A program made the translations under genes and the position numbers. DNA of 64,000 nucleotides, taken from NCBI GenBank assembly GCA_028023455.1, contig JAQFVV010006273.1, positions 1-64,000 of the forward strand. Reading direction: 5' to 3'. The notes below the pieces were generated by a model. The model had not been told where the DNA came from, made no database searches, and worked only from the letters and a program-made list of their open reading frames with translations. Positions 1-12,062 of this stretch are shown here, in pieces (the first letter of the stretch is position 1; the number at the start of each line of letters is the position of its first letter). This DNA comes from Epiperipatus broadwayi (lineage: Eukaryota; Onychophora; Udeonychophora; Euonychophora; Peripatidae).

Positions 1-59
1 ACCTACCTATGACCTACAGACAAGGGCACAATATATATATATATAAGAGAAAATATATT

Positions 60-330
60 TAAAATCTCTATCTAGAACATTCACCATCCACAAACCAACT
101 GGTTTCAGGCTTTTGGCTCATCTCACTGAGGTCCTAAAATATTCAGACACTAGCTCTAAAATGTCCACTCCAAAAACAGCACTTATTTAATATGTAACAT
201 TTGAGTAAAAATTCTGAAATTTTTGGATATGAAAATGTCTTTAACACTAGCTATCTAATTTAAGTAGTTGTATGGGACTGAACCAACTTCAGATCTACCA
301 TATATTAATAAGCCTTAGCATTGCCAAGGC
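60..330 (-). repeat. Inverted fragment of the HHR-bearing repeat
   Basis: Read on the minus strand, this stretch resembles the unit of the tandem array that begins at 405. The part around 220-310 is the reverse complement of the unit junction (the TTCAGTCCCATA block followed by TTAGATAGCT). Near 100-135 (minus) there is a decayed hammerhead-like block: CTCAGTGAGATGA, then a short arm ending GCCT, then GAAAC and ACCAGTT. It is divergent and I see no protein coding. Confidence 0.5.
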
Positions 331-404
331 CTTAAAGTCAAAATTATAATAATCAATAAAGCAAACCATATACAGTGTGACATTGTTTTTCAAGTCATAT
401 ATAT

Positions 405-1391
405 GCTATTTAAGTTAGATAGCTGGATTTGAAGACATATGGTTGTTTGAAAATTTCAGATTTTCTACTTAATAGTTAACCATTAGGTAAAGTGTTGTGA
501 TTGACCTGGAATTTAAAATCTATTGTTTGGATATCCTAGCATCTCACTACCAAATCCAGAAGTAGAAACTGGTCTGGGATTATGGACATTCTGAAAAGCT
601 TGTCAGCATGTACTGGCAAGATCATTAGATAATATTTGTAATAAAAGTTTGTTAAATTATGTCATGTAATATGGGGATTAATTTCTTTGCAATTATATTT
701 TTTGCTATTAAGACTTTAACAATTTTATATTGCTAATGTTATTAATATGTGGTGCATCTAAATTTAGTTGAATCCCATACAGCTATTTAAGTTAGATAGC
801 TGGACTTGAAGACATATGGATGTCTGAAAATTTCAGATTTTCTACTTAATAGTTAACCATTAGATAAAGTGATGGGTTCGATCTGGTATTTTTAGTCTAA
901 TGCTTGAATATCCTAATACCTCACTAAAGAATCCAGAAGAAGAAATCAGTATGGATTAAGGGGTACTCTGAAAAGCTTGTTAAGAGCTATTGGGAAGCTT
1001 TTTTGATACTATTTATAATAAAAGCTTGTTATATTAGATCATGTAATATGAAAATTGATTTATTTGCAATTATATATTTTGCTATTGTTTTGACAATTTT
1101 ATATTGCTAATGCTATTAATATATGATGTATCTGAACTTAGTTCAGTCCCATATGGCTATTTAAGTTAGATAGCTGGATTGGAAGACGTATGGATGTCTG
1201 AAAATTTGAGATTTTCTAGTTAATAGTTAACCATTAAATAAAGTGCTGGGCTTGATCTGGTACTTTAATCTAATGCATGAATATACTACCACATCACTGA
1301 AGAAGCTAGAAGAAGAAACTGGTCTGGTCTGAGTCTGGAGATATTCTGAAAAGTTTATTAAGAGCTATTGGCAATCTCATTGGATAATCTG

Positions 1392-1393
<2 letters not shown>
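405..1393 (+). repeat. Tandem array, ~376-bp unit with hammerhead-like motifs (retrozyme-like)
   Basis: Three head-to-tail copies start with the same GCTATTTAAGTTAGATAGCT block at 405, 782 and 1156, giving periods of about 377 and 374 bp. The third copy is cut short where the (TA)n tract begins. Each copy carries a block reading TCACT..., a short variable arm, GAAAC/T, then a GGTC- or AGTA-type end followed by TGG. I read this as a type I hammerhead ribozyme motif, intact in core only in the third copy. Tandem non-coding units of a few hundred bases with such motifs match the published description of retrozymes in animals. No ORF is present. The retrozyme label is inference from architecture. 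Confidence 0.6.
1292..1330 (+). ncRNA. Hammerhead-like ribozyme motif, third unit of the array
   Basis: The core CTGAAGA is at 1297-1303 and GAAAC at 1315-1319. Stem III would be A1318-C1319, loop TG, G1322-T1323 counted just after GAAAC, giving ACTGGTC with cleavage after the C. The next bases TGG can pair with the TCA that precedes the core (stem I). The 11 nt between core and GAAAC form only a poor stem II, so activity is doubtful. The equivalent blocks at 543-580 and 921-955 have core substitutions (CTACCAA and CTAAAGA). Confidence 0.45.

Positions 1394-1466
<73 letters not shown>
1394..1466. repeat. (TA)n microsatellite
   Basis: Uninterrupted TA dinucleotides. The tract replaces the point in the HHR-bearing repeat unit where earlier copies read ATAATATTTGTAATA, so it may have expanded from inside the unit. 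Confidence 0.95.
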
Positions 1467-3846
<2,380 letters not shown>

Positions 3847-4125
3847 AGATGTCACATGATTTACATATATACTTTGCATTTAGAAATAGGTAAAATTAAG
3901 AGAGTACTAATAAGTTCTAAACAAGCTTTTTAAATTTTTTTTATGAAAAATGCTACTAAAACAGAAGGCATTCAAATCATCTTTATCTAGGATTGCCCCC
4001 ATATCCAGACTAAAACACCAGATTAAAAAAAAAACAACTCAAGCTAAGCATTTATCTAATAATTAACTGTCAAGAAGAAGATCTGAAAGTTTATTCAAAT
4101 CATCTTTATCTAGGATTGTCCCCAT

Positions 4126-4165
4126 CCCCAGACTAGTTTTGAGCTATCACTCTTTTCAGTGAGGA
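4126..4165 (-). ncRNA. Degenerate hammerhead-like motif (minus copy)
   Basis: On the minus strand CTGAAAA is followed by a good 4-bp stem II (GAGT with GCTC, loop GATA), then AAAAC, ACTAGTC and TGGGG. CCTCA before the core pairs with TGGGG (stem I). Two invariant hammerhead purines are changed (core G8 to A, G12 to A), so it should be inactive, but the helices are preserved. Confidence 0.5.
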
Positions 4166-4431
4166 GCTAGGACACCAGATTTAAAAAAAACAACTCAAGC
4201 TAACCTTTATCTAATAGTTAACTGTCAAGATGAATGTCTGAAACGTTTAGACATCTACATGTCTTTAAAGTCATCTCTCCAACTAAGAAAATCATATAGA
4301 CCTGAACATAATTCAGATACTCCATATATTAAAGACATGTAGATGTTTTAAAGTTTAAGATCTTCTTCTTGACAGTTAACTATTAGATAAATGCTTAGCT
4401 TGAGTTGTTTTTTGAATATGATGTCCTAGCT

Positions 4432-4470
4432 CCTCACTGAAGAGAGCCGTAGTTCGAAACTGGACTGGGG
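4432..4470 (+). ncRNA. Hammerhead-like ribozyme motif with good core and stem II
   Basis: The core CTGAAGA is at 4437-4443. Stem II is GAGC (4444-4447), loop CGTA, GTTC (4452-4455), and GAAAC is at 4456-4460. Stem I pairs CCTCA (4432-4436) with TGGGG (4466-4470), one pair being G-U. Stem III is the weak point: ACTGGAC has A where U16.1 should pair with A15.1. Against the sister copy at 4126-4165, stem II differs at one base on each strand yet still pairs with G-U wobbles, which supports a conserved helix. Confidence 0.6.
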
Positions 4471-4565
4471 ACAATCCTAGATAAAGGTGATTTGAATGCC
4501 TTCTCTTGTAGTAGCATTTATCACAAAAATATTAAAAAGCTTGTTTAGAACTTATTAGCATGCTC

Positions 4566-5022
<457 letters not shown>

Positions 5023-5111
<89 letters not shown>
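5023..5111. repeat. (TA)n microsatellite
   Basis: About 90 bp of TA repeats abutting the 3' end of the minus-strand RTE LINE. It may have grown from the element's simple-sequence tail. Confidence 0.95.
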
Positions 5112-5112
<1 letters not shown>

Positions 5113-5113
<1 letters not shown>

Positions 5114-7196
5114 TATATCATCATCATTGTCAACCATTATCAATCTTTTGCAAGATGAAGGCCTCTCCAAGTTCAATCCATCTTCTTTGATCTTTAGCTG
5201 CTCTTTTCCATATTACCCTGCAAACTTTCTTATTCCATCCATCCACCTCACATATTGTCTCTTTCTGGGTCTTTTATAATCTCTTGGAATCCAGTTTAAG
5301 ATTTCAATTGCCCATTTGTTATATTTTCTAGCAATATGTTCAGTCCAATTCCACTTCAATTTTTTTAATTCTTTCAACAATGTCAATAACACCATTTGTT
5401 CTCTTACTCATATATTGCATTTCGATCTCTTCTTGTTATTCCTAACATGCATCTCTCCATACTTCATTGAGTGTTCTGAAATCTCTATATTGCTCTTTTA
5501 TTAAGTGTCCAAGTCTCAGATCCAAAAGTAAGAACTGGTAAAACACATTTATTAAAAACCTTCCTTGTTAAGCGCATAGGCATATGTCCTTTTAGTATTA
5601 AGTTACTTCTAGCAAAAGCACTTCATCCAAGTTTATTTCTATGATTAATTTTATCTATTATGTTTTCATCTGTCATAATAATCTGACCAAGATATTTGTA
5701 GTTGTTAACTTCTAACTCATCATAATCAATCTTTATTTTTATCATTTGAGAAAATCCATTGAACATTACTTTAATCTTTTTAACATTTACCTTTAGTCTT
5801 ACTTTCATCTGATAATAACTTGAAACTTTTCCTGGAGCTCTAAAGCATTATTTTCAAAAACAACTACATTATCTGCAAAATCTAAATAACTTAAATAATC
5901 TCCATTTACTTTTACTTCTTTAGTTTCTCATTTTAATCCACAAAATACTTCTTCCAGCACTGCTGTAAAACATTTTGCAAATGTGAAATCACCTTGTCTT
6001 GTATCCTTCCCAATGTTAACCTTCCTAGTATCATTATGTAATCTAATTGTTTCTGTTGCATTTTTATAAATATTCTTCACAATATGACAATAGCCTGGGT
6101 CTATATCATGATGATCCAGTGCCTTAATCACTGAAGAAATGCTTATAGACTCAAATGACTTTTCATAATCTTCAAATCCAAAGCATAATTGGAACTCATA
6201 TTCATTTATCCTTTCTATAACTTCTCTCTGGATATGATCTACTGTACTAAAATCACTTTAAAATCCAGCCTGTTGTCTTGGGTAATTGAAATCCAGTGTT
6301 TTCTGTAGACGAGTTGTAATTATCTTGGTAAAAATTTTGTATAAAACTAATAAAAGACTGATAGTTTGTAATTTCTAATATCTTCTTTTTTACCTTTTTT
6401 AAATATTAACATTAATATTGCATTTTTCCAATCATCTGGTACATCTTTATTATTTAGACATTTGGTAGATAACTTTGCCAAGACTTTTTCTATTTCTTCA
6501 CTTGCTTCTTTTAATATATTGATTATAATTCCATCATTACCTGGAGCTTTTTCTTTTGCCATAAATTTAATTGCATGTTTCACTTTTTCGTTTAATTGTA
6601 GGAGGTATTTGTCTTTATTATTATACAATTCTTGATAGAACACTTCTACTCTTTTCATGATATCATCTTTCTTTTTAGTAATAGTTCCATCTTTTTTTCT
6701 TATTGCAAATATAAGTTTCTTACCAATACAAAAATGTTGTTTACACTTGTGAGGTTTTTATTCTCTTTTATAGTTTTCCTTGCTAGTTCATAATTATACT
6801 TTCTTATAATATTATCAACTCTTTTTTGCTCTAATTTACAAATTTTGCATAATTTTTATATATCTTCATATTCCTTCTTTTCTTCATAAATTCTCTAGTC
6901 TTAGTCAAAATTTTGTTGGTCAATTGCTACTTTTTTCTACCAGTTAACTTTGCTGCAGTTTTTACAAGTGTATGAGTTATTTTCTTATTAATTTCATTCA
7001 AATCTGAAACATATTCAAAATCTACTAATAATTGAAACTGATTTGCAAGTTTTAATTTAAATTCATTAGAATGTTTCTGAAGACTATGAATATCAACTGT
7101 GAATATTGTTTTTCTTAACAATTTTTGTCTCTCCAGTTTTGCATTAATGTGTAACTTACATCTTGCTAATTGATGATCACTTCCTGTCATAGATCT
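5113..7196 (-). pseudogene. RTE-clade non-LTR retrotransposon, 5'-truncated and decayed
   Basis: Minus-strand reading gives, in order, the end of the endonuclease domain and linker (7190-6927, starting MTGSDHQLARCKLHINAKLE); the start of the reverse transcriptase (6658-6347, with KEKAPGNDGI and a W-KNAILMLIFKKGKKEDI stretch); a block like RT motif B and beyond (6131-5928, TRQGD and CFTAVLEEVFCGL); a YKYLGQII block (5808-5623); and the C-terminal WTEHIARK...RPRKRQ...RW block (5395-5213). This order and these motifs are typical of RTE-type elements often mis-annotated as craniofacial development protein 2. Only part of the endonuclease is present, so the 5' end is truncated near 7196. The 3' end is a short ATGATGATG run, as RTE elements have. 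Stops and frameshifts separate the segments. On the family I am confident; exact ends are approximate. Confidence 0.85.
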
Positions 7197-7198
7197 AT

Positions 7199-7579
7199 GT
7201 ATATATGTAAAGAAAGGGAGTAAATCACAGTACCTCAGAGTATGAATTAATACTCTAAATGTTGAATAAGGAATTAAGAATAGAATGAATTCACCTTTTC
7301 TTGGGGTTTCTCATACTTATAAGGATATTTTTATCAACATAATTGATAATTCAGTGTATAATTAATATATCATCCATATGGAATAGGCACTTAATATTTA
7401 TTAAACTAATAATAAATTATGCAAGACTGGAGATAGAATCCTCTATTAACACTTTGACTATGATAATTAAATAAGCATCAGAGCCCTAAAAAAATATAGA
7501 TTTATTCTATTCTTGATTCTTTGTCCTTTTAATTTATAGCCTGAGGGAGAGTGATTTACTTCCTTTGTTTGATATATAC
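7199..7579. mobile_element. Fold-back MITE-like element
   Basis: Imperfect terminal inverted repeats of about 80 bp: the left end reads GTATATATGTAAAGAAAGGG then AGTAAATCAC, and the right end on the minus strand reads GTATATATCAAACAAAGGAA then GTAAATCAC. Both arms reach an AAGAATAGAAT block (near 7280 and 7507). There is no coding capacity. It abuts the truncated end of the RTE LINE. The AATCAAGAATAGAAT block recurs at 52650 and, inverted, at 61265. Confidence 0.6.
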
Positions 7580-7639
7580 ATTGAACTATGTTTAATTTAA
7601 TGTTTACATATTAAATCTTAACAATCACCTATTAATTTA

Positions 7640-7880
7640 TAAACAATCTCAACCTATAGTTCAAAACAGCCTCCTTAAATAATAAAGGTTGTTTCACTTT
7701 TACCTATGGTGTGATATATTTACATAACCACTAAATATTGCAACTTGACCAAAGTTTGTGAGATTAATAATGCAAAGAACTTTAAACAAACCTCATTAAT
7801 CGGGAAAATATATCGTATTCTGAAAGAAGACTAATAAATAGTGAATTATAACTTTCAAAATATGAAAGAAGACTAATAAA
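7640..7880 (+). repeat. Dispersed repeat, partner of an inverted copy at 16.83-17.07 kb
   Basis: Shared blocks with the minus strand of 16830-17070 include CAATCT-AACCTATAGT, CCTCCTTAAA, TGTGAGATTAATA, ACTTTAAACAAACCTCATTA and AAGACTAATAAATAG. A 44-bp piece ending in AGACTAATAAA is itself repeated twice here (7825-7885). Function unknown; no ORF. Confidence 0.6.
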
Positions 7881-8078
7881 CAGTCATTTACCTGAGTAGG
7901 AAGCATCTAACCTGAGCTCCCAAAGTATAAATAAAAATTCTCCAAATTTACAACCATAAAAAAAAAAAAAGGCCTTGAAATCGTTTAAGGTAAGTGGTTC
8001 TTATATTTTATCTAAATGGATGTGAGTTCTGTTACTCACAATCTGAATTAAAATGTAAAATTTGTTCCATGCATAAAC
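7881..8078. other. 5' flank or 5' UTR of the Tx1-like LINE
   Basis: This contains a 12-nt A run near 7960. I cannot fix the element's 5' end: there is no clear target duplication. The first long open frame starts at 8079. Confidence 0.35.
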
Positions 8079-11000
8079 GTGGCTAAAATAGACCAAACTA
8101 TAAAGCAAAATCATTCTAGGAATGGGAAAATTAAAATACAAAATAAATCTAACAAAGGGTCTTGGAGCATACTAACAAGATCCAAAAAAGAGGATCCGTT
8201 TCCTTTGCATAAAAAAAAAACTATAAAACATGTCATAGAGAAAAAACCTCTTCAAGATGTTATCGAAGGTCTAATGGTAGACATTAGTGCCAGTGACTTC
8301 ATTGGAAGTTCGCCTAATGCAGAAATACAAACAGCCAGCTGTAGCAATCTTACTCAAGCACCAAATCCATTGAAGCAACATCAAAATATGTCTTTTGACC
8401 AATCTTTAAATATGTCTAATATAACTAATTTAGGGAAAATAAATAAAAATAATGGGTTGCAAGATAATGTAAATATAACTAATTTAGGGAAAATAAATAA
8501 AAATAATGGGTTGCAAGATAACGTAAATATGAACGTAATTACAAGCCTGCACTATAACATGAACCTAGGCTCTGCACAAAATGCTGAAAACTTTGATTGC
8601 AGTAAAGCAGGGCCTGTTGCAGAGGAGCAAACAAATAGTTTCGGGCCTGTTGCAGAAGAGCAAACAAATAGTATCTATATACATTCCATGCACAGCTCAT
8701 GTAATATTAAGACTAACTATAACAAATGTCTGAAACTACTTAAAAGTTACAATTGTTCAAACTCCCCCAAAATTAAAGAAAGCAAAGATTTACTTACAGC
8801 TGATTTAGTCCCTATTACGGCTAACGTTCTGGCGAAAGTCAGCAATGTTACAACCAGCAGCTCCAACGCATTTACGAAGTATAAAAAAATGAATCATAAT
8901 AAGAAGAACAACAGTCGCTTAGATTCTTTAAAAAATCTAATAAAATAACCTGCTACAAAATTAATAATAATTGTATTGATAAAAAAAAATACACTGATAA
9001 AAAATCTCTAGAAATGGACATGGGAAAGTCAAATGAAATAATCAATTCCGGCATTGATTTAGAACACTGCTCACCATGTATTGATATGACTGGCACTAAG
9101 CAATAGAATTAACAGTGCAAATAAAAATACGAACGTAAAGCTTAAGTCTACGGCTCTTATTAAATATAATAGCCATAACGGAGACACACAACATATCATA
9201 AAAATAAATGAAAACAGTGTGAGTAATTATAAAACAGGACCTATTATTTCTAAACAAAATAAAACTAAAGTTCTATCTGATGAGGCAACCTTCATTAATG
9301 ATAATGAAGCTACAATAGAAGACAGAGTTGAAATAAATATAAATCTCAATTCCGATAATGCCGATATCTTGTGCTCTGGAACTAACATAACAGAGTCCAA
9401 TGTAATCACGCCAGCATTATATATCAATTATGAGACTCCCGATGAGCGTAACTGTAAGGAAAATGATTGTAAATCGGACAATATCAATAAATCAAATCAT
9501 AGTAGGTATAATCCGGAATCTAAAAAAAAAAAAAAAAAAGGATATAATGTTGAAAAAAACCATTCCATAATTAATACATCAATATCTGAAAATATGTCAC
9601 ACGTGGAGGCGGATGGCACTGCCAATGGCTGCAAAACTAAACTTAATAACCGAGAGTCGCACAATACACCTAAATCCAACTCCAGTTGGAGTCATCAAAC
9701 ATCCAAAATCCTGCCCAAAAATATGCTAACATACCAGCTAACTCAAAATCAACTCATTTTGGGTGAACAGAGAGTGTTAGCGAGGATGCTGACTGTTTTC
9801 TTTCCACATCAGGAGACAAAATGAACATTATAAACGCATATAAGCCAAAAGCTAATAAAACTGTAGATACAAATCCCCTTGCATTAAGTCCAGATGATAA
9901 GCATCCAAGCACAGAATCACTATCTAATCATAGTCAAATAGATAGTGAATCATTTTCCAGTTTAATTTTTCATAACAGCACTAGAAATAATGCAGGATGG
10001 CTCAAGCAAATACACTATCCAAATAGAAACAAAAATAACTTGCAAATACATTTGTTTGAATATCCGTTAGAATCTCATACCATAGCTGGTCATCCACCAC
10101 CCAACACTTGTCACAATAATGTCTTCTCTCCTGTCACTCCAAAACATACATTATTAATGGGAAAACAAGATGAACTCGATCATAATTTGTTAAAACACAC
10201 ACACTCAAATAATGCAAATTTCACCGAACTACAAACTAACCCTGCTGATCTGAAACTAAATGTATCACATTTCTTATGTCATATGCTAGTGCAGCTCGCG
10301 CTGGAATAACACAAGCTGGGTCAGTTAGTCACTCTGGCAATGGCCAACCTTATCTTCCTTCAGGTCACAATACTGACCACCAAGGCAACTATGCAAATCA
10401 AAAAACTGTAGGAATGGACATTCTTGGCTAATAGAACAGCAACCACACCATGCAGATGATATGGTTCAAGTGGATCCAATTGAAAAAAACATTATACTAA
10501 ATCAACTTTCAGTGGAGAAAATTGAAAACATTATCATTAATTTTAACCTGACTATTCCAAACAATCTTCTGAAATCGATGGCTAACTATAGCAATGATAA
10601 GAGTATTATACCTGCAGTAATGAACCTAAAGTGCTCTCTGTTTAAATTTCCAATGAATGCCTTATTTGAGTTAATTAAAAGAGCAAATATTGCAAATGAA
10701 ATACATAGGATCTCTACACATCCAAATGACCGCTATATAGCAGTCGAATTCAAGACCTGGGCTAGCAGGAATAACTTTAAAAGCAAATTTAAAGTATTGG
10801 ATGATAAGATCATAGCAACTGTAGATATAAACAGATCATCCACTCTTAATGGGTCAATAAAAGATTGCATTACAGGAATAGATGAATCTTATTTACAAGA
10901 GATATTAGAACCCTTTGGCAAGGTGACTAGTTTCCCCTACCTTCCAATTGACAAAATATTTAACAACATTCTCTCGAACAAAGCAACATTTAGACTGCTC

Positions 11001-11990
11001 CTAAAAAAGGGAATAGTGCCAACAGATATTCCAACAGTGTTGTCGGCTAGAGGCTGTCCCATGATACTATCTTTTGCAGGGGTTAGGCCACAGTGCTTCT
11101 ACTGTGGACAAAGAACACACCTGATTAAGGAGTGTATGAATCGTATATGTACATCTTGTCATCAAAAAAAAGGTGGAACTCACAGATGTAGACAACAACA
11201 GACTTCTCATTCAGTTCCGGAGGTGCAATATGCTTCACACCAACCGAGTACACAACACAACAATGTTGAACAGCATGATGAACTCAACTTAAAGCAAACA
11301 AATAAAAATCCCAAAAGTATCCTAATACATGAAAAGAATCAGCCCTCCTTAATTAACATTCATCAGGATTATAAACATAACACATCGCATAACAATAGTC
11401 ACAAAAACCAAATCAGTAATCAAAGGCCTTTAGAATCAAAACCAAAAGATTCCCACAATAATTAATCTAGAAATTCTCATGAAAACATAGGTTTAAGCTC
11501 AGTCACAGTGTCTGGTAATAGGGCTGGTAAAAACAATATAGACCAAGATCAAACCTACCTAAAAAAAGATGGAAATACCTAAACCTAAATCTGTCCAAGG
11601 TAAATATAACATCTTGTCAAGTCCTAGTGACACACTGATAGCTGTGACTAATGAAACTATCACTCCTTATCAAACACTGGTAGATGCTGCTGCTTCTTGG
11701 TCTGCAGATGAGATGGAGACATTCATCACTCCTAACACCAGTTATAAAAGAAAACCATGGGTTGTTGTATCTAGTCCTAGCTCAGGAGAAGAAGAGATGG
11801 CATTCTCACTGAGGCACTCCAAACCCACAATGTCAAATGCAACTAACAATAAGCATAAAGGAGCCACAGAAAAGGAATGCAAATCGATCTTCCATCTGAT
11901 TTGGTAACTAGTTATCCTACCAATGGCTTTTCTGTGGATCTCCCCACTTCAGATTTAAACATCCCTCCAAACATCCACATGGAAAGTAAT
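8079..11990 (+). pseudogene. ORF1 (gag-like, zinc-knuckle) of the Tx1-like LINE, frameshifted
   Basis: Open stretches at 8079-8948, 9219-9824, 9821-10309, 10461-11465 and 11569-11907 follow one another in changing frames, and reading continues sensibly across several breaks (for example 8949-9105 in another frame), so I treat them as one decayed ORF1. The first ~2.3 kb encodes Asn/Lys/Ser-rich low-complexity protein. The 334-aa stretch from 10461 holds the recognisable part: an RRM-like region followed by CFYCGQRTHLIKEC (a CX2CX4HX4C zinc knuckle, residues ~212-225) and a second Cys/His cluster (CTSC...HRC, ~230-243). This RRM-like plus zinc-knuckle order is usual for ORF1 RNA-binding proteins of Tx1/L1-group LINEs. 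The total would be near 1,280 codons, long for the family. It is not functional as it stands. Confidence 0.75.
8418..8525 (+). repeat. In-frame 54-bp tandem duplication in ORF1
   Basis: Two consecutive copies encode the 18-residue NITNLGKINKNNGLQDNV. The copies are almost identical, so the duplication is recent relative to the decay of the element. A second in-frame duplication (33 bp, GPVAEEQTNS-type) lies at 8610-8675. Confidence 0.9.
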
Positions 11991-12062
11991 AAAAAAAGAG
12001 TCTGCTGATACTTTAAGAAAACCGCCTGTGGTGGAATCTAGCAGGCCGTCTTGCAATGGATA

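Noticed and set aside
9227-9679. Minus-strand ORFs of 66 and 60 codons
   Set aside because: Antisense shadows of the LINE ORF1 relic.
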